Below, one piece after another: positions 23,001 through 36,193 of a stretch of 64,000 nucleotides of DNA; the stretch's first letter is position 1, and every line of letters starts with the position of its first letter. The translations under genes were made by a program, and so were the position numbers. Source of the DNA: Syngnathus acus (lineage: Eukaryota > Chordata > Actinopteri > Syngnathiformes > Syngnathidae); NCBI RefSeq assembly GCF_901709675.1, contig NC_051097.1, forward strand, positions 4,590,039 to 4,654,038, given 5' to 3'. Under the pieces are notes generated by a model. It was not told where the DNA came from. It saw only the letters and a program-made list of their open reading frames with translations, and ran no database searches.

Positions 23001-25862
23001 ACGCTCTGTCGAGTCACTGAACCTGAAAGTAACAAACACCAGCAAGGCTTTTCACTGTGATGCAGGTTGGATGTTCTGACGTTATTATGAAAATAGCAGA
23101 AAGGTCAGCATGGAAGCCAAGCCTGATTGGTGATGAGTCGGTATTGTACCAGTCTTGTAGCTTTTTGAGGGATAAATGGGAGTGCTCCTCTCGCCAGCTC
23201 ATCTGGTACTGGACTTCATCTAAACGTCGGGTTTTCTCTCTCTCGGCTTGCTCTTCAAAACGCTGGTCCAGCAGCAGTTCCTACTTGCAAACATAGCGTA
23301 TGCACGCAATGAAGCACAGCGCAAGAACTTTATTTATTGGCTCAATGACTCAAGAGTTGTTTTGTTTGAATGGCCTCTGTGAAGCAACCCCAAGGATAGG
23401 TAGTAAAAATACATCCGTGATTCGTTATTAAAATGATCATATCCCTTTTGATGACACGGCTCTGCTAATCTTTTAGACACATTTACCAAGCAATTAGCTA
23501 TGCACACTATTGTCATTGTCGAGCTGTGATTTGTGTGATTTGTGTGATTTGTGTGCGCGTGGATGTATACCATAGGAGTCAGTTGAATGTGTTGAGGCAG
23601 GTTAAGGTTGTCATCCAGTAGTATTTTAAACTTGCTCTGGAGCGCAGCAAGCATTTTTCGTTTGGCTAATATTTTCTTGTCAGCTTCCTGACGCTGCCGG
23701 TCTTTTTCCAGCTTCTGTTTAGCCGTCTCTATGCTGGAAGGAGTGCGAATCTGAGTTTCAAAGTATCATGCATCCATTTAAAAACATCAACGCTTTTTCA
23801 TAGTCAACCTGTACGCTGTGGGATCATCGATGTCCATGGCCAACTCTTCATTCTCTAGACCAATCTGTTAGACAAAGAATGTTATTTTTAACTGACATTT
23901 AAAAAAAAAAAAACCTCCTCCAGCAAATTCTTAAGGTAAAGTTTTGACCAGGTTCCTAAACAATTTCAGCAAACAGGTTCTACCGAATGCAAGCAACCGA
24001 ACCGAGCCTCCTCTATAGCTGTAGATAAAACTGCGTAATAGTAATGGTAGTAAGGGCACAGTCATTTACTCAATGTCAAACACACACACTCTGAGCACTG
24101 CAAGTGAAGTGACGGGGGCTCAGACTGCATTTTCCATCGCCACAATGTACAACTCATGGTATTATCTCCATAAACAGGTCTGCTCTGCGTCTGGTGAGGT
24201 GCATCTTCATCCAGAAAGTCAAAATACCTTTAATACAATTAGACATGGTCTACCTTGACTTACCCTTGGTGAGGGAACTTTTGCCTTTTTTCTCTGCAAA
24301 CCTTTCAGCAGCTCCTCATGAGAAAGCAGAGTAAAGGAGAAGATGTTCCCATCGTCTCCTGCTGTCAGCACAAACTGGTCGTCATGACTGCAACAGATAT
24401 GCCTCAGATGTCCATAATTGCTGTCGTGGATACTCAGTTCCCAGTACGCCTGCATGGATTTTAGGACGTGATCGTCGGGATCCAAAGGATAAGCTCTGAT
24501 GGAGCCCGAGTGCATTCCGCATAGCATTAGCTGCCTGTTGGAGCTGTGGCAGAAACATTCAAACATGAGCATGACCTGATGACAAATCCGTATAAGTATT
24601 TACTCTTTATTCATCATGGAATTTTTGTTATAAACATGCCTGAAGGTGACTGAACGAATGGGGTCACTATCAGCATTATGGATAGGCAGGAAGTCAAATG
24701 GCTCAACGTGACATTTTTCTGAATTCTCATCCTGATTCTCAGAAAACTTACAGTGGTACAAGAAACCAGAGTCATATCCTCCCTAAAGATGAGAAAAATA
24801 ATCAGTGCTCTCAGGAATATCTGATGGCTGCAAATATTTTGCTTCATTAAGACAATTCTTATTGTGACTTGTTGAATTCGTACCATTGAGATCCAGAATT
24901 GGCCAGGCTTCGAGAAGAAACCCCAATAGAGAGGACTTGGAGGATCAGGAATGTAAATACGGGGCAACTCCTCCTCTTCCTCTTCCTCCTCTTCCTCTAG
25001 GAGTTCTTTTTCTTGACGTTCCTTCATTCGCTGCTCCTTTAATGCATGTCGTCTTGCTATTTCCTCGTCTCTCTGAAAACCACAGATGCAAGAAACGCAA
25101 ATTATTTTGGAAGCGGGGGGTGGGGGGGGGGTGTTTGACTGCCCAGCATAAGTTTAGCACAAAGCGCAGTCTGCGTGCGTGGTTGGTGTTCTCTTTCTGA
25201 AGATGTTTTTGTATATAGGTAGAAAGGGGCGTTTACGAGGTTGAGGGAATGAACACAACATTTTTTCATGTATTTATTACCCTGATTTGAGATTTAATGC
25301 TTTTGAAGCGAAAGGTTCTTCTGGGCATGTCAAGCAGTTGAAAGGACTTGGCTGTCTGATGGGTTTCAGGGTCAGGACATGGTACCTCCACAACATGACC
25401 ACTTAGACATAGGATTAGCAGACTCTTTTCATTCTAGGACAAAAAAAAAAGGGATTTGCTTTGTTACATATCTTTCGATGAAAACAAAAAAAAAGTCTGT
25501 GAGCTGCCTTTTAAACTGAGATGCTTACATGGGCATGAGGTGACCATTCCAGCACTTGTACTGGTCCGGGAACCGAGACAAAACCAATTGGCTCATATTT
25601 GTCTCCAACAGAGAAGAAGAACACAGTGCAGTCTGAGCTCTGAGGATTAAGACAGAAGCGAGAGGTCAGTGACCCAATTCCCACAATTATGCTTTTATAG
25701 GGTTAGGATTTCCCACATCGATTGTGCGTTCAACCAGATGGTAACAATAACCACATGATCGATTTTTATTGCATATTGGAATGAAGTGAAAAACAGTCCG
25801 CACGCACGCACGCACACACACATACACACACACACACACGCACGCACACACACACACACACA

Positions 25863-25894
<32 letters not shown>

Positions 25895-28800
25895 CACACG
25901 CACACACACAGACACACACACACACACACACACAGGGTGAACAGAAGAGTCAAAGAATCTACAATTAATCATTTTGCTATCCAATAAGATGGCAGCAAGC
26001 AATGCAGCATTACTTGTTTGACCCTGTCAAAGCTTTTTTCCCGTTTTTGTCACCAAAGTACTTGATAATATGGGATCCTATCAGACCCCTTTAGAGTTCC
26101 CAACTAGAGAAGAGAAAGTGCATTGACAAAGTATCAATGAATTGATAAAGCTAAAATGTAATGGGTATATCTTAGTAAGAATTAACTGGAGAATGTCTTG
26201 TTGAACCCAAGCCTTCTTACCCCGGTGGCCAAGACCGTTCCATTGTGTTCATATGCAACAGTGGTTACAGGAGCATTATGGGGTTTGAAGGCTTGTTTGA
26301 GGCGCAGCTGGGCCTCCACTTTGAGCCTGGTTACTACTTGAAGGCCTTTGGGGTCAAAAAGCTCCAGTAAGCGCACAACTCCATCTTCAAAGCCCGTCAC
26401 TAGTAAATTTCCAGCATGAGTCACCTAGAGTACAAAAATAAATAAAAAACGGTTTAGTTTGCCTCTGATTATTGCGAAGGATGAATAGTCCCCCACTATT
26501 CCACTTACTGAAGGTGGGGCCCAGTGAAGAGCAGTTCCACCCTGAGTGAACCAGCTACAGGTAAGTTCTGTTTTTGACAGAAAGTCAAAGATTCGGACAG
26601 AACCTGGAAAGGGAATAGGAAAGTCAAACGTAAGCATGTAGGCGAGAAACATTGTACAGTAGTATATAGAATTGGGAGGCTTACTTTAACATATTTATCA
26701 ATAGTTAATGGTTACCTGTTATAAATGTATTCAGTGATGCAAGCCCAAGTACCATCATATTAAAGTAATGTAATTAGTCTTTAATTAGTTTTGGATTACT
26801 TTACTCCATTACCAAATGTGTTGAGAGACACGCAAAAAAATCAATATATGGTATTAAATTTTCTATTTTTGTCTGGTCTGTTTATTAAACATGGTTTTGG
26901 TATTCAACAAGAAGACTAAGCACGAGCAATTTAAATCCAAGGCAAAGGAGCTGTGAGGCAGCTATGCTAACCACTGATGCGCCATGCTACAGAGATTGTA
27001 GATACAATTTTTATTCTGAAAACATAAAAGCCGGGGGACATGTGTTCCATTACCCCCCAAGTTTGACTATAGAAATAGCAACGCACGATCTGAAGCAGTC
27101 GTGGCCATGAGATGACTCTTCTTCGATACATCAAGTCCGTTGATTGGCCCAGCGTGGAAGGAAAATAGGCACACAGGATCAGGAGTCTGTTCACAGAGAC
27201 GTTAAACGCCATCTTTTAATATCAGTGGGGTCAACTAAATACATCAGATCAATATAGAATGTAGCAGTGTTTTTTGGAATGCCGTTGACTTTTAAATTTA
27301 AAATGTGGATTTGAGTTTTTATCATATAATAGCATTATTGGAGGGTTTGACCAAATATCATCAATAAGAAAATCAACAGGAAAAAAAATACAAGATGTGT
27401 TGTGTAGTTTCAACAATACATTGGAGACTGGAACTCAAAAGCAGATGGCAGCTTGGGCACTTTAGTAAAACAATCGGAAAAAAATCTCAGTTTCCTTTAT
27501 ATTAAAAAATATAATACTTTGAAACTATATAGATAGGTATTTAAAAAAATATATCAATGTTGGCAATATGAAAATTTTTGACTTTTCTTTTAAAAAAAAA
27601 AATTACAAATCGGCAAAACTTACTGAGTATGTAAATGAAAGATCCACTTTCCAAATGGCTCCATTGGAATCCTACCAGAGCAAAGAGAAAACCATTCAGT
27701 TCAGGTTATTCACTAAAAGGGGGATCCTTCCATCTGTGGTCCCTTCTCAAGGTTTCTCATTTTCCCCTGGCAGATTTCTTTTGAGTTTTTCCTTGCGCTT
27801 TTGGGAGCTTAAGATCAGGGGATGCTTTGAGAATAATTGTCAATTTTTGTCTATGTGAAGCCCTTTGAGACTGCTTGTGATTTAGGGCTATACAAATAAA
27901 CTTGACTTGACTTGACTTAAAACATGCATTCTAACAAGTGGCAAGCTGACCTGAGCATGCCAAACAGTAGAGTCCGCCTGCACGCTTTTCACCATTGAAA
28001 AGAGGCGAACGTAGCGCCCAACCGCCATCTCATTCATGGGCTCCAACTCAAACTTGCTGTTTTCACTGCTACTGTCAGCAGCATCAATGGTCTCAAAGTC
28101 CCAGCCCTGCAGGATCAAGGGAAGCCGCATACAAGAACCAAGCACAACATTATATACAATGGAGTGAGATCTCAAACAAGATGAGCAAAAAAAAAAAATC
28201 ATGCCTTCTTAAGAAAATAAGAATGCCGCAAATGGATAATAACAGACAAATACCCCCCTCACAAAAAGCTTGTAACATATAGAGGCATTTTATTGGTATT
28301 TTACCCGAATCATTCCATCAGAGCCAAAGGTCATCAGTTGTCCGTCCTCCAAGGCAAAAGGCTGGACAACCCCTGCGTGACAATAATGTCCTCCCTTGCG
28401 GCAGAGCTCCACTTTAATAGCGTTTCCATCCCACAGCAACAAGTTGCCCCAGTTTGAGCCAGAAAGCACCTGAGAGGAAAGACGTTGAGTGGTCAAATGA
28501 CAATTTGTTAACTTGAACCGCACATATAATTTGACTCAACAAACCACGTATTACGATGAGGAATTGTTTGATAGTTGCAATCCAAGAGAGGATGTATTTC
28601 ACTTACAACTGGTGGATGGCTCAATGGTTAGATTATACTACCAAAAACAAAATACATACCAGCACAATTGTGAATATCAGTCTGATCATAGTTGTATTTG
28701 TCAGCTATATGTTTTAGTGATAACAAAAGCAAAATACATACCAGCGGAATTGTGTCAGTCTGATCATAGTTGTATTTGTCAGATATACGTTTTAGTGATT

Positions 28801-31307
28801 GCGTAGCATTTTAATAAACTAAGCCAACATTGTTAAGCAACATGTCATCGTTGTCGGTTTTAGTCACGACTAATCACCTCACCCCAAAAAACAAACAAAC
28901 AGAGCAGCAGCAGATACCTTTCCATCAGGAAGTTCGATGTAGCCTTCAATATCTGTGGCTGCAGTCTTTCCAAAATGCCCAATAAGTCCCTCCAATTTGA
29001 GACCTGTAAATGTGCTGGCCATTTTCCAGAACCTGGAGAGAGAAAGTATTTGATTTATGAATGTGAAAGACTAATATTGTATGACAGTTTTTGATTTTGT
29101 TGGAGTGTTTTGTCATTTACTTGATATGTCCTGATCCTGATGATGTCAGTAGGCCGGGGTTGTATGGGGAAAAGGTCACTCTGTAGACCTCCTGAGATAT
29201 GGCTTTGCACCTGAGCATCACTTCCTCCTTCTTCCAGTTCCACACTGTCAGCATGTAGTCAGGTTCACTGCCCAGGCTGGCCAGAAGACTGGCATCACTA
29301 TTAAAGTTGACAGAGCTGAACGCAAGCTCTGTACCATCTACACACAAGTAGTCACATGATTAGACGGAAGCTCTCAAGGGAAATCATGACAATGATGGAT
29401 TGGATTTCTATTTACCTCTCAGGATACGGTATGCTTGTAATGAAGGGTATTTATAAACAAGCAGGATGGGTTTTAGTCCTTTCTCTGCCACCACTAAATA
29501 ATCTTTCTGATGGCTTACCTGCGAGAACATACAGAATAAGAATTCAGTGCTTCTTAACTCGTAGTCCATGCTTATACTCTAATGTTGTTAGATTGAAGTG
29601 TAAAATCACCCGCAGGAACAAGCGACATCTCTGAATGAAGGAATACTGTATGTGGTACGTTTTTCCACGCTTACTGTTAAGCGATTCAAACCTAATTTGA
29701 ACAGTTGCTTCCACCATAACACAAAATATGCTAGTTTTATATGCAGGGAGATTTGGTTTTCCTAAATATAGTTTGTTCATGTGCACGTCTTCAGTCTGCT
29801 TACCCCAATGGCGCCAATTCCACCACCACTGCAGGAGCGCAGGTAGCTTTGCTGCCTGGTGCAAACATCGAGCAATATGAGCATCTGACCAGCTATGAAG
29901 ACCAGAGTTCTGTCATCCAGCAGCTGCAGGTTTGCTCTTCGACTACAGTCGTAGCCAAATGAATGACTTCAGGAAGAAGAAGAAATCAAGGTGGACAATT
30001 ATTCACCCATGACAATAAAATCCCTAAAATTCAATTCTTTCCATGCATGCATTCATTGCATGAAAAACAGCTTTTGCAAACCCGATGAAAGGACATCAAC
30101 AATTATAAATGAAAAAAACAGAGGTGTCCTTTTAGATCACACTTGAAACTCATCAATATATGTATATACTATATCTATCTATCATCATAACTGTCATAAA
30201 ACAGCTTTACATGAAAACTCAAAAATGCTCCTAGTGTGTGTTTTTTTTGTGTCAATGCAGTGTGACACATATTTGCCAAACGTGGCAACAAAAAGAGAAA
30301 ATACATTGTTATTTGTTTGATTTGAAATAGTTACAAAATAAGTACAAGAGGATCAGGAGGTTCTCTGGGATTTCAGACTCAGGTGTGACGAATGGCTTGG
30401 AGTAAAGCTCCTCATAATTATAACACAGGTCTTCGGGTGAAGATGTTTTTTCCTCCTCATCCTGCAACCGTGTACCTTCTTTGCCCTCCTGTGAAGGAGA
30501 GATATATTACTTACGTATTAGTTCAATCGGGGTTCGATAGCATACGGTAGGAGATGCAATGTGGTTATTCTTACAAAAAGCATCTTAAAAATGTTCACAA
30601 GGATAAGTCTACAGATTGGTGACGTGGAAACTCACAAGGGTTATGTTAACCTGCATCATTCATGGCTATGTTTGTTGCATGTGGGTCATTAGCTGAAAAT
30701 AGCAAACTACAGTAAATATTTGTATATAGGTCATGTATGTCATTATCTGTGTGTCTCCTTGTACAGCATAATGCGGTAGAACTGTAATGTTGTAGATTGA
30801 GACCAAACCGGGCTGCCCTGCAATCAGTTCTCTACCAAATTTAATACGTGGCAGACAGACGAGTCAACTTTATGCCCATATTACAACAATGCATTCTGCT
30901 CAATCTCAAACATCATTATGGCTTTTCTAAAAAAAAAAAAAAAAGGAATAAAACTCAAAACTACTTTCGTCCAGGATTCAGATTTTTTTTCTTTTGTAGT
31001 CTGACAATTTCTCTTGATAACTTAATAAAACAAACCACAAAAGTATATAAACAAAATACAGGAGATGCGATGGTAGGTTACCAATTAAGCCAATGATGAT
31101 GTCATTGTCAAGATGACAGATGGATAATTTTATTAACAAGCAGCAAATGCAAATTATGCAATGAATATTGTTAACTAATTTAATTTTATATTAATCATTT
31201 TTCAATAATCAATGACGACTTTTTGAAAGGAAAGTTTTGTTCAAACTTAGAAGCAATACAAAATAGAAAAAAAAGGAACTAACCTGACGGGTGGCATCCT
31301 CAGCCAT
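18059..31307 (-). CDS. cfap44: Cilia- and flagella-associated protein 44
   Basis: CFAP44 (WDR52) works with CFAP43 in the tether that holds the inner-arm dynein I1/f motor to the axonemal doublet; human loss causes sperm flagellum defects. About 35 exons add up to roughly 1,810 codons (human about 1,850). The start exon 31284-31307 encodes MAEDATRQ. Next come 30346-30488 ([12 protein letters not shown]), 29804-29966 ([15 protein letters not shown]), 29416-29518, 29121-29337, 28918-29032, 28305-28469, 27951-28106, 27624-27671, 27087-27186, 26509-26603, 26221-26424, 25529-25639, 25281-25433, 24884-25072 ([19 protein letters not shown]), 24638-24782 and 24264-24543. These form the WD40 half. Coiled-coil exons then run from 23809-23864 to 18059-18337, which ends ESETDD and TAA. 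Phases checked at several joins (for example 29804/30346 and 26509/27087) keep the frame. No disabling change was seen. Confidence 0.93.
19950..20002. repeat. (AAT)n microsatellite in cfap44 intron
   Basis: About 17 units of the trinucleotide ATA/AAT. Confidence 0.9.
20574..20687 (-). CDS. cfap44: Acidic low-complexity exon of cfap44
   Basis: The exon is mostly Asp and Glu ([16 protein letters not shown]), written by GAT/GAC triplets. The next conserved exon (20768-20960) carries [20 protein letters not shown]. The repeat coding makes length variation likely. Confidence 0.8.
22258..22284. repeat. (GGAT)n microsatellite in cfap44 intron
   Basis: About six GGAT units lie immediately beside the splice acceptor of exon 22014-22255. 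Confidence 0.9.
25796..25935. repeat. Compound CA/CACG microsatellite in cfap44 intron
   Basis: A 140-base CA tract with several CACG blocks. Open frames over it are artefacts. Confidence 0.95.
27700..27920. mobile_element. Retroelement 3' tail in cfap44 intron
   Basis: The segment has the landmarks of a common fish non-LTR retroelement tail: TTTCTCATTTTCCCCTGG, then GCCCTTTGAGACTGCTTGTG, TTAGGGCTATACAAATAAA and a terminal short repeat of CTTGA units. The family name is uncertain. Confidence 0.5.
28645..28800. repeat. Tandem duplication of about 75-80 bases in cfap44 intron
   Basis: Two adjacent copies share AAAATACATACCAGC, CAGTCTGATCATAGTTG and TTTTAGTGAT with a few differences. Confidence 0.8.
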
Positions 31308-32665
31308 GTATTAGGAAAAGGAAAATATCTTAATATCAAGTATTCAGAAAAAAAATGTTGCTTGCAGATTTACTACATTAAAAATTAGGATTTTATTTCT
31401 TTAAATGATAGCTTCAATCGATTGATCGGGTTCAACTCAAACGTTTTTCCCCGTGAGAGGAAATAGATCAATAAAGTCTTGACGCGCACATATGTGAGTT
31501 CTTACGTCTATGACGTCACGGTTTGCGTCATAAAAAGCACGAGACAGACACGAAAGAACGGGAGTGATCAACAGCCAAATTCAGTGAAGACACCTAAAAA
31601 CGATTAGAGCTACAACAAAAGGGTGAGTCCCGCATAGTTAGTGTAAGCTTCCGATGCACTAAAAAGGGAGTGGGTGAATTTCTTTTGCTATTTTTAACAG
31701 TAAACAAGCGCCCCTTGGAGGTTGCAGTGTGAAGCCCGGAGTCATGATGATAAAGAGCATTTCTCTTCCGACTAATGAGCAGAATTAAAAGTGCAAAACG
31801 CGATGATCACAATGAGGATAAGGTACATTTCCCTGTTTTAAAATGTCTTCAGCCTAGACGGTGGTGGACAACACTTTGTACGGATAAATGTGTGAACGAA
31901 ACAAGATAGAAAACGTAATACGGATTTGTCATTTATTTATGTTTCATTTATATATCATCGAGAACCATTTTTGTTTCGTCAGGTAAATGTTTAAATCTGT
32001 TAATCGAAATGTTTTTGTTAATCCCACAGAAACCCCGCAAAAGGATCTTGCGGATCATCATAAACATTTTTGTATGAACACGTCACGTACCATCTGAAAT
32101 TACAAACTATTGACTGCCAGAAATCCAAATACTAACCATAACCATATAGGGAGGCTACCCTCTGCTGGATACAAGTGGTACTGCACCCAACCCACTCATT
32201 TTTATTTGGTGGCTTTAACGCACATACATATACAGATACACATTTTTCCCTGCTCAATGGAACAAACAGCCATTACTACAGCTTAGTTTGGGGTCTTTTC
32301 TGCCTCTTCTTGGTCACAATTACACGATTCACCTGAGACCTGAGGTACTTCCTGGCATTTTGAGCACATTGTGTTACTACACTAATGCTGTGCAACTTTA
32401 AATTAGGATCCATAAAAAAAAACAGACAATACATCAGTGTGTTTTGTCCCCACTCTAAAATATTCGCAGCAATAAGGCAGAAAAAAATCTAATTTGTATT
32501 CGTGTTGATCAAAGTCAGTTAAAGTGTTTGTAGAAGATTTAAAAACCAAATGATTATTGATACGTATGTGAACTGGCAATACATCAACGCTATCAGCCAC
32601 ACTCAAAGCAATCGTAATAGATGAGCCCTTAATAATAATTATTGCCCTTCATTTCTTCATCATCA
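31308..32665. other. Spacer between cfap44 and the glul array
   Basis: This holds the cfap44 upstream region with a perfect CRE-type palindrome TGACGTCA at 31511-31518. On the plus strand an AAAAGG/GTGAGT donor-like site near 31620 could end a divergent first exon, but no coding sequence follows. The rest is unremarkable. Confidence 0.4.
31511..31518. promoter_or_regulatory. CRE palindrome upstream of cfap44
   Basis: TGACGTCA lies about 205 bases upstream of the cfap44 ATG, in a short stretch with several CG dinucleotides. It is a plausible CREB/ATF-family site, based on motif and position only. Confidence 0.4.
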
Positions 32666-35196
32666 TCAAGCAGGCAAATGCTTGCGATGGCCTTGGTCAC
32701 AAGATTCACCTTTCTTGTCTTGAATCACCTGGTGAGGAATGCGAATGCTGGCACCTCTGTTTGAAATTTCAGTAGAGAATTTGTCCATGTTGGGGGTCTC
32801 ATGATGACTCATGTTGTCCTGACCGCTATGTGGATCGCTCACTTTAATATGCTCCACATTCAACTTCTTCATGGCCTCCTCAATGTATCTGTGTTCGGAA
32901 AGTAAACGCATCCATGAGTGATGACTTGTTCTCTGTCTTCACAAAGTAGATTCTCTCCTTACACTCACCTTGAACGTCTCCCACCTGGATTCTTCATTAA
33001 ATGGTCAACAACAAGACAACTTTCTCCTTCCTCTCTCATCTGCTTAGTGCTGAAATTAGTGTGGCCACCAGAGCCATTCCAGTTTCCCTTTATTGGTTTT
33101 GGATTCAGTGCTGCAACAACCCCAAAATCTTCACATACACGGTGCAACAAGAAGCGTGCAACCCATAGTTGATCACCCATCTCAATACCTTCGCAGAGTC
33201 CAATCTGGAACTCGCACTGAAATTTGAAGACAATAAAAAGGGAAATAACGAGGAGAGTCTCTGAGAGTGTATATAAAAAGACAATTTGCAGAATTAGCAT
33301 GATGATCAAATGTTGGTAAATATTTTTTTATTTCCATACTTACTTGCCAAGGCTTATCCTTCTCATATGTTCTAAAGATGTTGATGCCAGCGTAGCGACA
33401 TGCCTTGTAGTGACACACTACGATGTCTCGTCCAGCAGCTTTGGGATCTAATAAGGGTCAAACTAAAGTCATTCAATGTCTCTGGATGCATTTTGAATTA
33501 CCGCATCGGGTCAAGGAGCTTTGTAACTATAATGGTATCGCATCGATATTCAATTGCTGTATCGCATGCAGCAGTTAAGCGTGCTCAATTCCCAATTAAC
33601 AATGTGATGTGTTTTCGCATTGGAGTGGACAACCTTTGTAAATTCAGGATTTATGTTAAAATATGAAGCACATACAGACCTTGGGATGCAGGGAATCCAT
33701 TTTGAGGCCAACCACACAGATGCCCATCAATTGTGGTAAGTGTGTATTCCTGCTTGATAGCAAATAATAATTGATGTTTTTGAACCTGGTCCATGACTTT
33801 CTTGCAGCTCATTCGATGGTTTGCTTCTAAACACAACATGCAACAACGGTTGATTTTCTATCTCCAAAATTGCATGTGTCAAGAAAAAAAGTGAAGAAGC
33901 TACCTGCAGCAAGGTTGGTGTCGTTGAAAAGTTCACAGAGAACCAGTTTGTTTGGGTCAAGATTGAAAGGATCTTTGAACATGCACGCCGGGATAACGCG
34001 CAAGTCGATGCAGGAATTTTTGGACACGTCGTTTGGCCCACTAAAGTACCATTCAGGAACTTCTAGCAGTAATCATATTTCCACACAAATCAGAATAACA
34101 TAACACAAACAAAAGGCAATAGGTTATGATTTTCTGTATGTGCACATGCAAGGTCTAAACATTTTTATCTCCCCTTCTGATAACAAATATTGTTGCAAAG
34201 TAGTCAATCATTCAAATAATATATTTACCTTGTATACTTTTGGGTTCAGCGTCCAGGGTCCGGGTTATGTTGCCTAGCCCCCATCCATTTCCGTCAATCC
34301 AGATGTAAGTCACTTGACATTTGTCTCCTTGTGGAAGCCTCATGTAATGCTCACGGACAGCCTTGTTGAGGTGAGAGCTCATCGACGTTGTCATATTTTT
34401 CTGGAAGACGACAAAACGGATTTGACACACTTCTTTGAACCGAACAAGAGCTGGTGCCTGATTTGGAGTTGCTCCCGTGTGGTTTGAAGACAAAGCAGCG
34501 GTGGAAAGCCAGTTCATAGGTAAAAAGAGAAGAGGCAAAGAACAGCGTAGATGGTTGCTGATGACCTTGCAATCTGTACTGCAAGCAAGTGGAGAACAAT
34601 TTAGAAAGATGGAGGCATGTGCCGGAAAAGAAGACTGAAGGGAGGAACAGGAAATACGTTTAATTACTTTCTGATCATGTTTTTTTTTAACACTGAATAA
34701 ATTGAGACACAACAATTAAGCACGTTCAACCATTCAACTCTACACCGTTATTACCGATCCCAGCTGACTGTGGTCGAAAGGCGGGGTACAGCCTGAACTG
34801 GTTACCTGCCAATAACCATTCACACTCGCATGAGGAGCTAATATTGGATTAACAAATAGCCGACAAATCTTGTAAATATTACTCTCATTGTTCAAGCAAT
34901 CTTGATGACATCTTTTTTTCATTCTTTACAAAACTCTAAACTATGAGACATTCTGCATGTGGTACCCTATTGCATCTTTATGAATATACCAAACAAAGTA
35001 TCCAACTTACTTGTGAATCCCAAGTTAATTCAGAGTGCTCTCCATAAATTGGGCGAAACCTGTTTTTGTACTCACAGCCGGCCCCACCCAATGTGGCCGC
35101 CCAGGCCAGATTTAGTTGGTGCGCCTTCATTTGCAATTTACATCTGCTTACAGAAGAAACTGAATAGCATGGTTTAACATTATTTAAAAAGACCAC
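32666..35196 (-). CDS. Glutamine synthetase-like copy A, eroded active site
   Basis: This is a divergent tandem paralogue of glutamine synthetase (ATP-dependent glutamate + ammonia to glutamine). Exons are about 34229-34394, 33904-34062, 33680-33825, 33344-33447, 32973-33216 and 32666-32888, plus an upstream exon at 35011-35196. Using human numbering by alignment, Asp63 is Ser (EWYFSGPN), Glu134 is Lys (FAIKQEYTL) and Glu196 is Lys ([10 protein letters not shown]). A deletion of about 40 bases near 32709 removes the stretch with Glu338 and Arg340 and shifts the frame to a short new C-terminus. Exon 4 lacks the [12 protein letters not shown] start, exon 5 runs on past MREEG, and exon 6 has two further small deletions. 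His253 ([11 protein letters not shown]) and Arg319/Arg324 remain. A glutamine-forming activity is very unlikely; the copy is either a decaying pseudogene or a pseudoenzyme. Confidence 0.75.
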
Positions 35197-36193
35197 TCAA
35201 TTTAAAACCAAATATTTAACTAATTGTAATATTATAATGTCAAAAATCAAAATGCAAATCCTAAAACACTTACCTACTATACATGATTATTTTCATATGC
35301 ACATTAGTATCATATACTGTAGATTAGGCAAAAGTAGACACATCCTAAACAGGTTTAATCTCCATAAATGATCTTTAATACTTAAAACCCATCCACGCAA
35401 GGAAGCTACAAAAATAAAAAAAACTATTCATTTACTGATTAGAATATGATGTTGAGGCTAATCGCTCAGATGCAAGTCATCAATAAACGGTACACACAAT
35501 AATTGGGTGACTCCAACGGTAGCCATCATACATTGACACTTGCTAAACCTGCCTAATTTGTATACATTGATTTCCCTTTGACATGTTATTTTCTATTTCT
35601 CCAGCAAAAAAATAAATAAATCACCGTACACTGCATTTGGTTGAACAAAGAAGTCTAGAAGAGGCACAGCATGCACATTTCACCGGAAAGAATAATATTT
35701 TATATTTTCTCTTTTACGAAACATAGTATCTCACGTCTGCATTATGTTGTCCGAACCATTCGCAATGAAAGGCCATCAGGACAAAATTGGCTGCAAAATA
35801 ACCAGCAAGACGGAAAAACTTTGCCTTCCACAAAAGCCTGTTTGGCTTTAGTCCCCAGGCTGTGGACTCAATCATTTGCATCTCATGCTTACGCAATGGT
35901 GACCGCATGTTGTTCATGTTTGCATTCATTTGTAAATACAAATGGTCCAAATGGACCAGTTGATACAAGTAAATGTGAATAAACAAGTTGAATATGCAAC
36001 ATGCAAAATACTTGACACACTGGTTCTACCCCTCCTCCCAAGGACTCAATATTCATAAATGGTGCACCTGCCTGTTACTATTTGGCCGTGTTTGACAGTG
36101 AGGAATTGACTTAAGCGCAGACAGGAAGAAATTACCTTAAATGACGATTCTGTGACAGGACGAACACATTTTTGACTCAAAACTAGTAGATTT

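Noticed and set aside
25687-26002. Overlapping open frames at the CA/CACG tract
   Set aside because: Microsatellite artefact inside a cfap44 intron.
31744-31800. C/D-box snoRNA-like start (ATGATGA)
   Set aside because: No matching D box (CTGA) or terminal stem was found at the right distance.
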